Shown: positions 1 through 8,272 of the stretch, in pieces
How positions within the stretch are numbered: the first letter of the stretch is position 1
How the letters are laid out: each line of letters starts with the position of its first letter
Source: Candidatus Woesearchaeota archaeon
GTDB taxonomy: Archaea; Nanobdellota; Nanobdellia; Woesearchaeales; JACPBV01
Direction of reading: 5' to 3'
Length of the DNA stretch: 48,724 nt
Assembly (NCBI GenBank): GCA_016180135.1
Contig: JACPBV010000024.1
Location: 1-48,724, forward strand
Program-made: the position numbers and the translations under genes
Notes under the pieces: model-generated
The model's database searches: none
What the model saw: only the letters and a program-made list of their open reading frames with translations
What the model was told of the DNA's origin: nothing

Positions 1-837
1 ATACCCAAATCTTGCGGTGAATTCCAGGGGATAGATGCCGTTCCCGTTGACGATGCAGTTCAGGTCAAAATAGCCCCGGTAATTTTCTTTTTTCAGCGTA
101 TCCTCGAATTTTTTGATAGTGTCGTTGAAGAACTTGTTGGGCATGGAAAAAAACATAAGAGTCCCCATCTCGCCCGTGCTCGGGCCGACTTCCCCCGGAA
201 ATAATTTCTTGTGCTCAAAATTGACGCAGATGGGGTAGATAAAATTTGTCCCGTTGAAAAAACCGCCCACAGCGATCTCGACGCCCATAACCCTCCTTTG
301 CAGCTGAAATTCCTTGATCTGCTTCGCCCAGGTCTTCTTGTAGGCCTCAAGGATCCTGAGGACATCCATCCCGTCCTCTTCTTCACCGACGAAGAGCAGA
401 TGCTTTTCCGTGTCGCCGCACGGCTTGATGACATACCGCATGGGGTTTTTTTTGACATAGGCGATGGCATCGTCAAATGAAGAGAAGGACTCATAGGGGA
501 TGATCGGGACATTATGGCTTTTCAGCTCTTCCTGGCCAAATGCGCGGTCGTCTTCCAGGCTGTCGGTATATGGTGTTCCGCCGATGACTGCCTTTCCCTG
601 CTTACGGAGGCGCTGGGCATGCTTTCCAAACCCCAGCGTATCGTCGAAAATAACGATGTCCGCCCATTCAACTTCTTTTTCCCAATTATCCGTCTTTGGC
701 ACTAATCCGTCAGCAACCTCTTTTTCATCGGCATTATCGATAAAAAATTTGACATCATGGCCTTCCTTGACGACCTGCCATGCGGTATCCGAGATGTTTG
801 CATCATAGGAGATAAAAAGAAATTTTTTCTTGTCCAT
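1..837 (-). CDS. ATP-grasp ligase, PurD-like (partial at left edge)
   Basis: The minus frame is open from an ATG at 837-835 to the first base of the window, giving 279 codons with the C-terminus missing. It begins MDKKKFLFISYDANISD, a Rossmann-like N-terminal part. An ATP-grasp central region follows (FVIKPCGD-type lysine strand seen as RYVIKPCGD, then a nucleotide-binding stretch). A glycine-rich GPSTGEMGT loop resembles the GPNTGGMG loop of phosphoribosylamine-glycine ligase (PurD), and near the edge NGNGIYPLEFTARFG matches the metal-binding end of ATP-grasp folds. PurD joins glycine to phosphoribosylamine in purine synthesis. With no purine genes nearby, this may be a PurD-like paralogue acting on another substrate. 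It is the most upstream gene seen in its direction and no promoter was identified with confidence. Confidence 0.75.
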   Translation of the reverse strand, partial: MDKKKFLFISYDANISDTAWQVVKEGHDVKFFIDNADEKEVADGLVPKTDNWEKEVEWADIVIFDDTLGFGKHAQRLRKQGKAVIGGTPYTDSLEDDRAFGQEELKSHNVPIIPYESFSSFDDAIAYVKKNPMRYVIKPCGDTEKHLLFVGEEEDGMDVLRILEAYKKTWAKQIKEFQLQRRVMGVEIAVGGFFNGTNFIYPICVNFEHKKLFPGEVGPSTGEMGTLMFFSMPNKFFNDTIKKFEDTLKKENYRGYFDLNCIVNGNGIYPLEFTARFGY

Positions 838-1179
838 GGGTTTTTGCAATTCCGATTTTTGTTCTATACTTTACTTCTTAATCTTTTATCGCTTGATTCT
901 TTTCAAAAAAAATATAAAATCAAAAAATTTTCCCAAAAAATATTTCTAGAAAAAATATATTCTCTGCTTCTATATAAATGTTGTTGAAAAAATTTACTTT
1001 TTCTTTCCAACACTTCGAAAACTCGCCCAAATCTTTACATAAAAGTCTATTGACGGCAAGTGAATTTGATAATCCTAATTTTAGTTACATGCAAAAAGTC
1101 ACTTGCTTTCAAAAAAATGCAAAGCATTTCTTGAAGAAATATGCGAAAATTAATGTTCTCCCCTATAAACTAGAAAACA
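838..1179. other. AT-rich intergenic stretch, no gene seen
   Basis: About 340 bases between the ATP-grasp gene and the 3' end of dnaJ. It is very A/T-rich, with an inverted repeat GCAAGTGA (1056-1063) / TCACTTGC (1099-1106) and a small palindrome AAATGCAAAGCATTT near 1117-1132. The latter could form a hairpin between the two minus-strand genes. I see no credible coding frame: the open frames here lack start signals and are A/T drift. Confidence 0.5.
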
Positions 1180-2154
1180 TCAACCAAATACCTTCCCCAA
1201 AATACCTTTGCTGCCCTCTTTGGCAAAATCCTCAAGCAGTTTTTTCTGCTTTTTGGTCAGGTGATCAGGCACCTCAATCACCACTTCAACCAATTCATCG
1301 CCTCTTCCATGGTTGTGCAGGTAGGGTATCCCTTTTTCCCGCATCCTGAGGACGGTGTTTGACTGCGTTCCCGGGGGGATCTTCAGCCTTGCTTTGCCTT
1401 CCAGCGTCGGGACATCAATCTCTCCGCCGAGCGCTGCGACGGTGAAGGGGAGCTTGACTTTGGCGTGGATGTCATCACCTTCCCTTTCAAAGACGGGATG
1501 CTGTTTCATATGCAGCACGATGTAGAGGTCGCCTTGGGTGCCTCCACGCTCGCCTGCTTCACCTGCGCCTGCGATGCGGAGATTTGTTCCCTCTTCCGCT
1601 CCGGGAGGGATCTTCAGCGTGATCTTTTTTCTTGTGTGCACCAATCCAGTGCCGTCGCATTCTTTGCATTCTTCCTTGATGTATTTCCCCTCTCCACGGC
1701 ACTTTCCGCACGGCCCGGAAGTTGAGAAAATTCCAAAATGCGTCCTTTGAGTCCTGCGCACATAGCCCGAGCCATTGCAGTCAGGGCATGTTGATATGCT
1801 GTCTTCATCAGCTGCGCCGCTTCCTTTGCAGTCAGGGCACTGCTCATTTCTCGGGATTGTTATCTCTTTTTCAACGCCAAACGCCGCTTCTTCGAGGGTA
1901 ATTTCCATATCATACCGGAGGTCATTGCCGCGGGAAGCCCTTCTTCCCCGCCTGCCAAATCCCTGGCTGCCCCCTCCGCCTCCGCCGCCGAAAAACCTGT
2001 CAAAGATATCGCCGAAATCAAACGAAGCAAAATCAGAAAAATCAAATCCGCCGAACGCTCCCGGGTCGAATCCAGAAAAGCCGGAAGCCTTCTTGAATGT
2101 GTCAGCATCCCCATACTGGTCATACTGGGCGCGTTTCTCATCATCGCTATATAT
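1180..2154 (-). pseudogene. dnaJ: DnaJ (Hsp40) with the J domain missing
   Basis: The frame is open from just after an in-frame TGA (2157-2155) to the stop at 1180. It starts in the last few residues of a J domain (SDDEKRAQYDQYGD). A Gly/Phe-rich linker follows, then four CxxCxGxG-type zinc-finger repeats (CPDCKGSG, CPDCNGSG, CGKCRGEG, CKECDGTG), and the two C-terminal substrate-binding beta domains. About 55-60 N-terminal residues, including helix II, the HPD motif and helix III, are absent. The first in-frame ATG is at 1908, after the G/F region. Without HPD it could not stimulate DnaK ATPase. A shifted frame upstream (KKANEY) may be one more relic of the J domain, implying a frameshift too. 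It lies downstream of dnaK in the same direction. It could be a true pseudogene, a deletion caused by the adjacent repeat, or an assembly fault. Confidence 0.8.
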
Positions 2155-2200
2155 TCATTTGCTTTCTTGCCATTATCTATACTAATAAACAACTGTTTGA

Positions 2201-2299
2201 TAGGCTGCTATGTTTCTGCATCTATCTTACCTGGTGCAGTATATGGTAGGCTGCAAAGTCTTTGTCATCATCTGACTAGTGCCTTATCCGATAGGCTGC
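2201..2299. repeat. Three spaced TAGGCTGC direct repeats
   Basis: The octamer TAGGCTGC occurs at 2201-2208, 2247-2254 and 2292-2299, so the spacing is 46 and 45 bases. Two copies extend to GATAGGCTGC followed by A/T and ATG. The array lies exactly where the missing 5' part of dnaJ should be. No protein frame is recognisable through it. It may be a degraded tandem repeat or part of an inserted element. Confidence 0.5.
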
Positions 2300-2306
2300 A
2301 ATGCGC

Positions 2307-2427
2307 GAAAATTTCAACAACAACACAGGGCTCGACGGTCAAATTTTTTTCTCAGAAAAATTTGCCCTCCTCGCCACCCCGACGGGGGCGACCCCCGGCT
2401 CGGCTCGCCAATGTTGTTGAAATTTTC
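2307..2427. repeat. Palindromic element, family B, copy 1
   Basis: A 121-base element with perfect terminal inverted repeats GAAAATTTCAACAA / TTGTTGAAATTTTC. Just inside the left end is the family core CAGGGCTCGACGGTCAAA, followed by an inner A/T hairpin and a GCCCT partner, then a GC-rich arm with CCCCGACGGGGG. The same core occurs in 4628-4745 (opposite orientation) and 43528-43695. It sits between dnaK and the broken dnaJ. It contains no open reading frame of note, so it would be a non-autonomous or purely structural repeat. Confidence 0.85.
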
Positions 2428-2501
2428 TATAAACTATACTTGATTTGAGTATCCCTTCTATTTTGAACTTTGCGGGATGAATACCTTTACTCTTCATCAG
2501 A

Positions 2502-4487
2502 CTATTTTTTCTTCTTTTTCTTATCTCCTTTCTCCTCGTCAACAACTTCGGCATCGACTATATTGTCATCGCCTGGAGCGCCTGCATTTCCGGGGCCTGC
2601 ATCGGCGTTTGCATCGGGGCCTGCTGCTCCGCCTGCTCTTTCTTCCTCGCTGCCTGCTCTTCCTGGGCCTCCTGCCGCTCCAGCTGCTCCTGCCCCGGCA
2701 GACTGTTTCTTTGCCTGCTCTTCGGCGGCTTTCTTGTACAGCTCGGTGGACATCTTCTGCACTAACTCATTGACTTCGTCCATCTTTTTCTTGATGGCGG
2801 CAGCGTCCTTGGATGCTGGCTTCAGGAGCTCCTTCAGCTCCATGATCTTTCCCCTGACGGTCTCAAGCTCTTTTGCATCAGCTTTCCCTTCAAGGTCCTT
2901 GAACAATCTTTCTGTCGAATAGACAAGAGTCTCTGCCTGGTTGATGGCTTCAACTTCTTCTTTCTTCTTCTTGTCGGATTCAGCGAACTTTTCAGCCTCT
3001 GCCTTCATCCTCTCGACTTCTTCCTTGTTCAATTTCTGGGTAGCAGTTATCTTGATGCTCTGCTCTTTCCCGGTGCCTAAGTCCTTTGCCGTCACATGGA
3101 CAATGCCATTTGCATCAATGTCGAACGCAACATCAATCTGGGGGATCCCCCTTGGCGCAGGAGGGATGCCGATGAGGTCAAACCTTCCCAATGACTTGTT
3201 GTCTGCCGCCATAGGCCTTTCTCCCTGGAGGACGTTGATAGTTACCGCAGTCTGGCTGTCAGATGCAGTTGAAAATGTCTGGCTTTTCTTCGTTGGAATT
3301 GTGGTGTTCCTGGGAATCAGGGCAGTCAGCACACCTCCAAGTGTTTCAATCCCAAGGGTAAGCGGGGTGACATCCAACAGGAGGATGTCCTTGACTTCGC
3401 CGGCAAGCACACCGCCCTGGATGGCTGCTCCCTGCGCCACACATTCCATCGGGTCAACGCCTCGCTCAGCTTTCTTCCCGGTGAAATCCTCAACAAATTT
3501 TTTCACGATAGGCATCCTTGTCGGGCCGCCTACAAGAATTATCTTGTCAATCTGCGAGGGCTTTAATTTCGCATCGTCCATCGCCTGCTTCAGCGGCTTT
3601 TCGCATTTCCGGATGATAGGCTCGATGATCTCCTCAAGCTTTGCCCGGCTGAATGTCATCTTCAGATGGATAGGGGTCCCGTCTTTTTCCGTCAGGAAAG
3701 GCAGGTTGATCTCAGTCTCCATCGTTGTGCTCAACTCAATCTTTGCCTTCTCCCCCGCTTCCCGAAGCCGCTGCATTGCAGTTTCATCTTCGTTCAGGTC
3801 AACGCCGTTTTTCCTCTTAAAATCATCAGCGATAAATTTGATGATGGAGCTGTCCATATCGGTTCCGCCCAGCTGGGTGTCCCCGGACGTTGCCTTAACT
3901 TCAAAAACGCCCTGGCTGAAATCCATGACAGTGCAGTCTAACGTCCCGCCGCCAAGGTCAAAAACTAGGATCTTCAGCTCCTGGTCAGCCTTATCGAGCC
4001 CGAATGCAAGGCACGCAGCAGTAGGCTCATTGATAATCCTGACTACTTCCAATCCAGCAATCTCTCCTGCATCTTTAGTTGCCTGCCTCTGGTTGTCATC
4101 AAAGTAAGCCGGCACCGTGATGACTGCTTTATTGACCTGCTCGCTGATAAACTCTTCAGAATCTTTCTTGATCTTCTGCAGGATAAAGGCAGAGATCTGC
4201 TGCGGGGTGTATTCTTTTCCGTCGATGCTGTATTTGAATGAAGTGCCCATCTTGCGCTTTGCAGCAAAAATGGTCTTTTCAGGATTGCTGACAGCCTGCC
4301 TTCTTGCGGGCTCGCCTACTAACAGCTGGCCATCCTTGGCGAACGCAACAACGCTGGGAAATGCCTTTCCGTACTGGCTTGTCCCTTCAGCAGAAGGGAC
4401 TATCACCGGCTTCCCTGCCTGCAGCACTGATGCAGCGCTGTTTGATGTTCCCAAATCAATCCCGATTATCTTTTCTTTTTTTGCCAT
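2502..4487 (-). CDS. dnaK: Molecular chaperone DnaK (Hsp70)
   Basis: A full-length Hsp70 of 661 residues, close to the usual 610-650 plus a tail. The N-terminal ATPase domain starts [14 protein letters not shown], with the phosphate loop [13 protein letters not shown] and the adenosine loop [10 protein letters not shown]. The hydrophobic linker [15 protein letters not shown] precedes the beta-sandwich and the helical lid. The C-terminus is an Ala/Gly-rich tail ending in a lysine run. It binds unfolded peptide segments under ATP control in the cytoplasm, with DnaJ and GrpE as partners. GrpE and a DUF3467 protein are encoded upstream on the same strand. Most archaea that have Hsp70 acquired it from bacteria. 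Start ATG at 4487, preceded by GGTG in a long A-rich leader. Confidence 0.97.
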   Translation of the reverse strand: MAKKEKIIGIDLGTSNSAASVLQAGKPVIVPSAEGTSQYGKAFPSVVAFAKDGQLLVGEPARRQAVSNPEKTIFAAKRKMGTSFKYSIDGKEYTPQQISAFILQKIKKDSEEFISEQVNKAVITVPAYFDDNQRQATKDAGEIAGLEVVRIINEPTAACLAFGLDKADQELKILVFDLGGGTLDCTVMDFSQGVFEVKATSGDTQLGGTDMDSSIIKFIADDFKRKNGVDLNEDETAMQRLREAGEKAKIELSTTMETEINLPFLTEKDGTPIHLKMTFSRAKLEEIIEPIIRKCEKPLKQAMDDAKLKPSQIDKIILVGGPTRMPIVKKFVEDFTGKKAERGVDPMECVAQGAAIQGGVLAGEVKDILLLDVTPLTLGIETLGGVLTALIPRNTTIPTKKSQTFSTASDSQTAVTINVLQGERPMAADNKSLGRFDLIGIPPAPRGIPQIDVAFDIDANGIVHVTAKDLGTGKEQSIKITATQKLNKEEVERMKAEAEKFAESDKKKKEEVEAINQAETLVYSTERLFKDLEGKADAKELETVRGKIMELKELLKPASKDAAAIKKKMDEVNELVQKMSTELYKKAAEEQAKKQSAGAGAAGAAGGPGRAGSEEERAGGAAGPDANADAGPGNAGAPGDDNIVDAEVVDEEKGDKKKKKK

Positions 4488-4503
4488 TGTGTTTCACCGT
4501 TGT

Positions 4504-4565
4504 TTGTTTTTTTATGTTCTTTATGCGCTCTTTTTTTATGTTTTATTCTTTATGTGCTTTTTTTG
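4504..4565 (-). promoter_or_regulatory. Duplicated A-rich promoter/leader before dnaK
   Basis: Read on the minus strand, two imperfect copies of CATAAAGAA...ACATAAAAAAA, about 29 bases apart, precede dnaK. Each contains an A/T box that could serve as an archaeal TATA element. This suggests dnaK can be transcribed separately from grpE, from duplicated promoter sites. No classical heat-shock operator was identified. Confidence 0.4.
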
Positions 4566-4627
4566 TCATAACTTCCTCGTATGAATCAGGCTTCTGTCAA
4601 TAACCCCTATTGAGGTGTTTTTTCCTC

Positions 4628-4745
4628 GAAAATCCCAACAATATCGGCGAGGCGAGGGGGAGGGTTGGCTCCTACGGAGTCCCCGAGCAGGGCAAAATTT
4701 CTCAAAGGAATTTTGACCGTCGAGCCCTGTATTGTTGGGATTTTC
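4628..4745. repeat. Palindromic element, family B, copy 2
   Basis: A 118-base element with perfect 15-base terminal inverted repeats GAAAATCCCAACAAT / ATTGTTGGGATTTTC. It is in reverse orientation relative to copy 1: the core reads CAGGGCTCGACGGTCAAAA on the minus strand. The terminal stem differs from copy 1 (CCC instead of TTC) but both arms changed together, so pairing is kept. It lies between the DUF3467 gene and dnaK and could act as a structured spacer or terminator within the chaperone cluster. Confidence 0.87.
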
Positions 4746-4774
4746 TAATGCAATTAATTTATCCGCCATCTCCA

Positions 4775-5131
4775 CTAGCTTATGTAGCTCGGAGCTTCAA
4801 TCTTCTCTTCCTCATGGGCTTTCATCTCTTTCTTGCTTTTCTTCTCCAGCACCTGCAGAGCCTTTGGCTTTTCAATCCTGCCGAACTCCTTTTCATAGCG
4901 CTTGAGGACATTGCCTAAAAGCTCATAGACTTTTTTTGTGTGGAAGGGATCAAGCAAAACTACATTATGCCTGAGGCAGATTGAAGCACGGTCTTTGCTT
5001 CTTGCATCCACCCTTGGGGTGACGCTCTTAAAGTCGAAAACAAACTGCAGGGGATTGAAATTGATGCTCAGCTCGTGGGCAAAAAATGCCTCGCCGTCGT
5101 TGATGCTCATGTTGATTTTTTCGTCTACCAT
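4775..5131 (-). CDS. DUF3467 family protein in the chaperone cluster
   Basis: 118 residues. The core reads ELSINFNPLQFVFDFKSVTPR ... RHNVVLLDPFHTKKVYELLG ... LKRYEKEFG, which matches my recollection of the DUF3467 family: a small beta-sandwich-like domain with a helix carrying H-x-K-x-x-x-x-L. A charged tail of about 30 residues follows. The start is 13 bases after the grpE stop, so the two are very likely co-transcribed and possibly translationally coupled. Function is unknown. Its position between grpE and dnaK suggests a link to protein quality control, but that is inference only. Confidence 0.75.
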   Translation of the reverse strand: MVDEKINMSINDGEAFFAHELSINFNPLQFVFDFKSVTPRVDARSKDRASICLRHNVVLLDPFHTKKVYELLGNVLKRYEKEFGRIEKPKALQVLEKKSKKEMKAHEEEKIEAPSYIS

Positions 5132-5144
5132 TTAACCCCTCACC

Positions 5145-5846
5145 TCATTCGTTATTGCCTGAACTCTTATTGCCGGCATTTCCCGGCTTTGAGCTTTTTT
5201 TGCTTATCTTCACTTTTGCATGCCTCAGGACTTTGTCATTGAGCATATATCCTTTTTGGAGCTCCTCTAAGACCACATCTTCAGGGCCTTCATCCTCTTG
5301 GACTAAAAGGACATCCTGGGTAAAAGGGTCAACTTTTTTGCCTGCGCATTCTATCGGCCTTACACCCTCCTGCTCAAGCATACTCCATAACTGGCTGTAC
5401 AGCAGCTCCATCCCTTTGATGAACTCTTCCCTGCTGGCGGTATGCTGCAAAGCCATGGTAAACGAATCAACAATGGGCAGTATTTTTTCGAGCACATCAG
5501 CCCTGGAATATTTCCCTATTTCCTGCTGCTGCCTTTGAACATATTTTTTGTAATTCTCAAACTCGGCCTGGAGCCTCTGGAGCGACTCAGTCAAATCGGC
5601 GATCTTCTGTTCTTTGATATCAGATTCTTTGTTATTATTTTCTTTGTTATCATATTTTTTGTTATTATTTTCTTCGTTACCATTTTCTTTGCTATCATCT
5701 TCCTTGCTACCGCCCTTCAGCGTTTTTTCATAGCCTTCTTTGCCAGCTTCCCTGCCTGAGCTGGTTTCATCTCTGTCATCCCTTTCATCTCTTTTTGGAT
5801 GGCTCTCAGGCACTGGCGGTTTTTGCTCTTTTTTTTCCTGTTTCAT
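5145..5846 (-). CDS. grpE: Nucleotide exchange factor GrpE
   Basis: 233 residues. The first ~80 are a highly charged, low-complexity N-terminus (runs of K, E, D and N, encoded by degenerate TTTGTTATT-like repeats). A long helix follows (LTESLQRLQAEFENYKKYVQRQ), then the four-helix region and the beta domain ending GYMLNDKVLRHAKVKIS, the typical GrpE C-terminal signature. GrpE dimers release ADP from DnaK. It is the first gene of the minus-strand chaperone cluster. Its predicted promoter is a box at 5963-5973, giving a leader of about 95 bases that contains the 13-base repeats. Confidence 0.95.
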   Translation of the reverse strand: MKQEKKEQKPPVPESHPKRDERDDRDETSSGREAGKEGYEKTLKGGSKEDDSKENGNEENNNKKYDNKENNNKESDIKEQKIADLTESLQRLQAEFENYKKYVQRQQQEIGKYSRADVLEKILPIVDSFTMALQHTASREEFIKGMELLYSQLWSMLEQEGVRPIECAGKKVDPFTQDVLLVQEDEGPEDVVLEELQKGYMLNDKVLRHAKVKISKKSSKPGNAGNKSSGNNE

Positions 5847-5879
5847 GGCGCCTTGAAAAACGATACTTGATAGTGCTAT

Positions 5880-5973
5880 AATCCCGTTGAATAATCCCGT
5901 TGAATAATCCCGTTGAATAATTCTGTTGACTTAGCGTCAACGAAACAATGTTAACATAGACCTATTTATAAAC
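5880..5973 (-). promoter_or_regulatory. grpE promoter and leader with 13-base iterons
   Basis: On the minus strand a TATA-like GTTTATAAATA box (5973-5963) predicts transcription start near 5942. The leader then begins with a hairpin GTTGAC-GCTAA-GTCAAC (5940-5925 region). It is followed by three identical 13-base repeats, AATCCCGTTGAAT in + strand notation, at 5880-5892, 5893-5905 and 5906-5918, plus a diverged fourth copy (5919-5930). Each repeat carries TCAAC on the mRNA, which could pair with the GTTGA of the first hairpin arm. It could be a regulator-binding array or a switchable leader structure. Confidence 0.6.
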
Positions 5974-6031
5974 ATTTCTATTCTAGAGTATATACTTTGT
6001 CCGGCATCATGCAATCCCCTTAACCATAATG

Positions 6032-6039
6032 TTTATAAA
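6032..6039 (+). promoter_or_regulatory. TATA box of the winged-helix regulator gene
   Basis: TTTATAAA centred about 26 bases before the ATG at 6062. This spacing predicts a leaderless transcript. It rules out the in-frame ATG at 6029, which lies inside the box. Confidence 0.65.
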
Positions 6040-6061
6040 TCGCAATCGCTGCTGTGCCATT

Positions 6062-6469
6062 ATGGGTTATCATTTTCAGCAGCGCGTGACGATTGTCAGG
6101 ATGAGGAAGCCTGAAGAGCGCAACATCAACCATGAGCTGCAATGGCTGGGAGATTCTCTCGGGCTGTTCAATGAGAGGGACAGGGACAAATCCTGCTACA
6201 GGGTATTTATCGAATTGCTGAAGATGACAAAAAAAAGGCAGCCGATAAGCTCTGACGGCCTTGCGGGGCGCCTTCATCTCACCCGGGGAACAGTTGTCCA
6301 TCACCTCAACAGGCTGCTTGAAACAGGCATGGTGATCCATGAAGGAAGAAAATATTTATTAAGGGTGCCATCTTTGAGCGGCTTAATAGAGGAAGTTGCC
6401 AAGGATATGGCGCGCGCCTTTGAAGATCTGAAGGATGTCGCAGAAGAAGTTGACAAGAGGCTCAGCTGA
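6062..6469 (+). CDS. Winged-helix (ArsR-like) transcriptional regulator
   Basis: 135 residues from ATG 6062 (MGYHFQQRV), chosen because a TATA box lies over the longer start at 6029. The middle holds a winged helix-turn-helix: ISSDGLAGRLHLTRGTVVHH as helix-turn-helix, then LLETGMVIHEGRKYLLR as the wing. A C-terminal amphipathic helix (VAKDMARAFEDLKDVAEEVD) probably dimerises. Its stop overlaps the start of the next gene by one base (TGATG), so the two form one transcriptional unit. It is divergent from grpE across about 215 bases that hold the 13-base iterons, making it a candidate regulator of the chaperone operon (inference). Confidence 0.8.
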   Translation: MGYHFQQRVTIVRMRKPEERNINHELQWLGDSLGLFNERDRDKSCYRVFIELLKMTKKRQPISSDGLAGRLHLTRGTVVHHLNRLLETGMVIHEGRKYLLRVPSLSGLIEEVAKDMARAFEDLKDVAEEVDKRLS

Positions 6470-8076
6470 TGAAACCCGGATTGTTTTGGAAACTCATAGT
6501 GATGTTTGCCTTACTGGCTCCTGCGGCTTTTTCTGAAGAAAATGAAAGCATCAACGAAAGCCTTGCTGTGAATAGCGCCACTGTAGCTATCACTTCTGTG
6601 CTCGACAGGTTTAATCTCGGCGAGATGATGCCTCTGAGTTTTTCAGTAATCCCCTCTGAATCCGATGATGCGCTTGTCAAGGCAAGCTTAATCTGCCCCC
6701 AAAAAGAGCTGCTCTATTTTGTCTTTCCGGCAGCGCTGGAGGGCGGGAAGAAATCAGAGTTCACAGCACCGCCCCTGCAGGCATTTTCCGAGGGCGTCTG
6801 CTCTATCAGGGTTGATGTTGAGTCTCTTAAAGGGGATTTTATCGCCGGCGTGTCTTCAAATGAGTTTCTTATCAGCAATCTCCTTACACTTTCGTTTGAT
6901 ACTGACAAATCTGCTGCAAAGCCCGGCGAGGGTATTTTAGTGACGGGGAATGCCAAAAGACAGCATAGCGCCATAAGCAAAGGAGGCCTGAGGGTCTCAT
7001 TCCAAGATATGATCTACACTGCTTCGCTTGAGGGAAGTGATTTTTCTTATACTCTCACTCTTGGAAATTCCATCAAATCAGGCCCGCATACCCTGCTGAT
7101 AACGGTCAACGATTCATTTGGAAATACCCATACTGAAGGGAAAGACATAACGGTGCTGCCTGTGCTGACAACGCTGGAGCAGGCGCTGAACAAGAAAGCG
7201 TTCAAGCCAAGGGAAACTCTTGAGGTAACTCCGGCGCTGTATGACCAGGCAAATGATACGATGGCAGGCGATGTCAATATTTCCCTGAGCCTTATCAGGT
7301 TCCTCCTGTCTGATATCTCCCTTTTTTCAGCAACTATCCCGTCTGAAACCGCTTATGCCTACCTGTTTAACCAGTCGCTTGCTCCGGGGCCTTATTCGCT
7401 CAGGACTGCAAGCGGGGTATTGGTGAAAGAAGAGAACATAACTATTTTGCCCACATACGAAGTTGAAGCAGATATCCGCGGCAATACTGTTATTGTCAGG
7501 AATATCGGAAATATGTTCTACAACAACAAAACTGTCATCTACCTTGAAAAAGGAAATGAATCATTTGTCCTGAACAAGAAAGTCAAGCTTGATGTCGGTG
7601 AAGAGGCTTCTTTTAACCTTTCTGAAGAGCTCCCCCAGGGAAATTATACTGTCGTGGTCACCAAAGAGGTGATTGTCGAGAAAATTGTCGAGAAGCCTGC
7701 AGAGCAAACTGCTCCTGCTGAAACGGCTTCTGCCCCGGGAGTGGGCGATGCCGGCGGCATAGCTGAGATTCCCGGAAACAGTTCCGATAATGCTATCCTG
7801 GCATCGTCGAGCATCGAAATCACCGAAGACCAGAGGCCTTTTATGACGAGGACATTGCAGGGCCTTGGCGATCTTACCGGAAGGGTCGTAGCGGAAAGCA
7901 GCCGCGCCATGAAAAGCCCGGTGACCTCTGCAGCGCTGTTTTCGGTTATCCTTGCAGGAATCCTTACGTTTATCTGGAGGGACAGCATATCTAATGCCTA
8001 TCGGAAATTCAGGGAGAAAAACAAGCCTTTGGCTTCCAACGATAAGGAACCAATCATCGTCAGGAAAGAGGAGTAA
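6469..8076 (+). CDS. Secreted membrane-anchored beta-sandwich protein
   Basis: 535 residues. A signal peptide (KLIVMFALLAPAAFS, cut near residue 23) is followed by several beta-rich repeats of about 90-100 residues with patterns like FDTDKSAAKPGEGILVTGNA and FKPRETLEVTPALYD, resembling CARDB/Ig-like adhesive domains. A Pro/Ala/Glu-rich stalk comes next (VIVEKIVEKPAEQTAPAE), then a C-terminal membrane helix (AALFSVILAGILTFIW) with a short basic cytoplasmic tail. This fits a cell-surface protein facing outward. Its start overlaps the regulator stop, so the pair is probably co-regulated. No enzymatic motif is seen. Downstream is a T-rich stretch with a 14-base direct repeat (8111-8138) and a possible T-run terminator. 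Confidence 0.7.
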   Translation: MKPGLFWKLIVMFALLAPAAFSEENESINESLAVNSATVAITSVLDRFNLGEMMPLSFSVIPSESDDALVKASLICPQKELLYFVFPAALEGGKKSEFTAPPLQAFSEGVCSIRVDVESLKGDFIAGVSSNEFLISNLLTLSFDTDKSAAKPGEGILVTGNAKRQHSAISKGGLRVSFQDMIYTASLEGSDFSYTLTLGNSIKSGPHTLLITVNDSFGNTHTEGKDITVLPVLTTLEQALNKKAFKPRETLEVTPALYDQANDTMAGDVNISLSLIRFLLSDISLFSATIPSETAYAYLFNQSLAPGPYSLRTASGVLVKEENITILPTYEVEADIRGNTVIVRNIGNMFYNNKTVIYLEKGNESFVLNKKVKLDVGEEASFNLSEELPQGNYTVVVTKEVIVEKIVEKPAEQTAPAETASAPGVGDAGGIAEIPGNSSDNAILASSSIEITEDQRPFMTRTLQGLGDLTGRVVAESSRAMKSPVTSAALFSVILAGILTFIWRDSISNAYRKFREKNKPLASNDKEPIIVRKEE

Positions 8077-8272
8077 TCTTCTTAGGTAAGAAATTTCTTT
8101 TTTTCTCTTTTGTTCCTTCTATCTTGTTCCTTCTATCTTGTTTATCCTTTTGCCCCTTAGTGTTTACCCATTGGTCTTTGCCTTTGGGTTTTTGTTTATT
8201 GGTTTTCTTATGATGCCTGCAGCACAATAATCTTTTTAAGCTCTACTCTATTCCAAACTTTTAAGTGGTACT

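Noticed and set aside
93..512. 139-residue minus-strand frame and + strand frames over 1-830
   Set aside because: They are shadows of the ATP-grasp gene, whose frame is open to the window edge and contains family motifs.
1860..2192. Shifted frame MFISIDNGKKANEY... as a separate gene
   Set aside because: It overlaps the dnaJ frame, and only its first residues could be a J-domain relic; the rest is out-of-frame dnaJ.
2201..2427. CRISPR-like array near dnaJ
   Set aside because: Only three 8-base repeats, too short for CRISPR repeats and without cas genes.
2941..4107. Long + strand frame (388 residues) opposite dnaK
   Set aside because: Antisense shadow of a highly conserved Hsp70 gene; Ser/Phe-rich composition with no motifs.
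6029..6061. Longer start of the winged-helix regulator
   Set aside because: Its ATG lies at the edge of the TATA box, so it would not be on the transcript.
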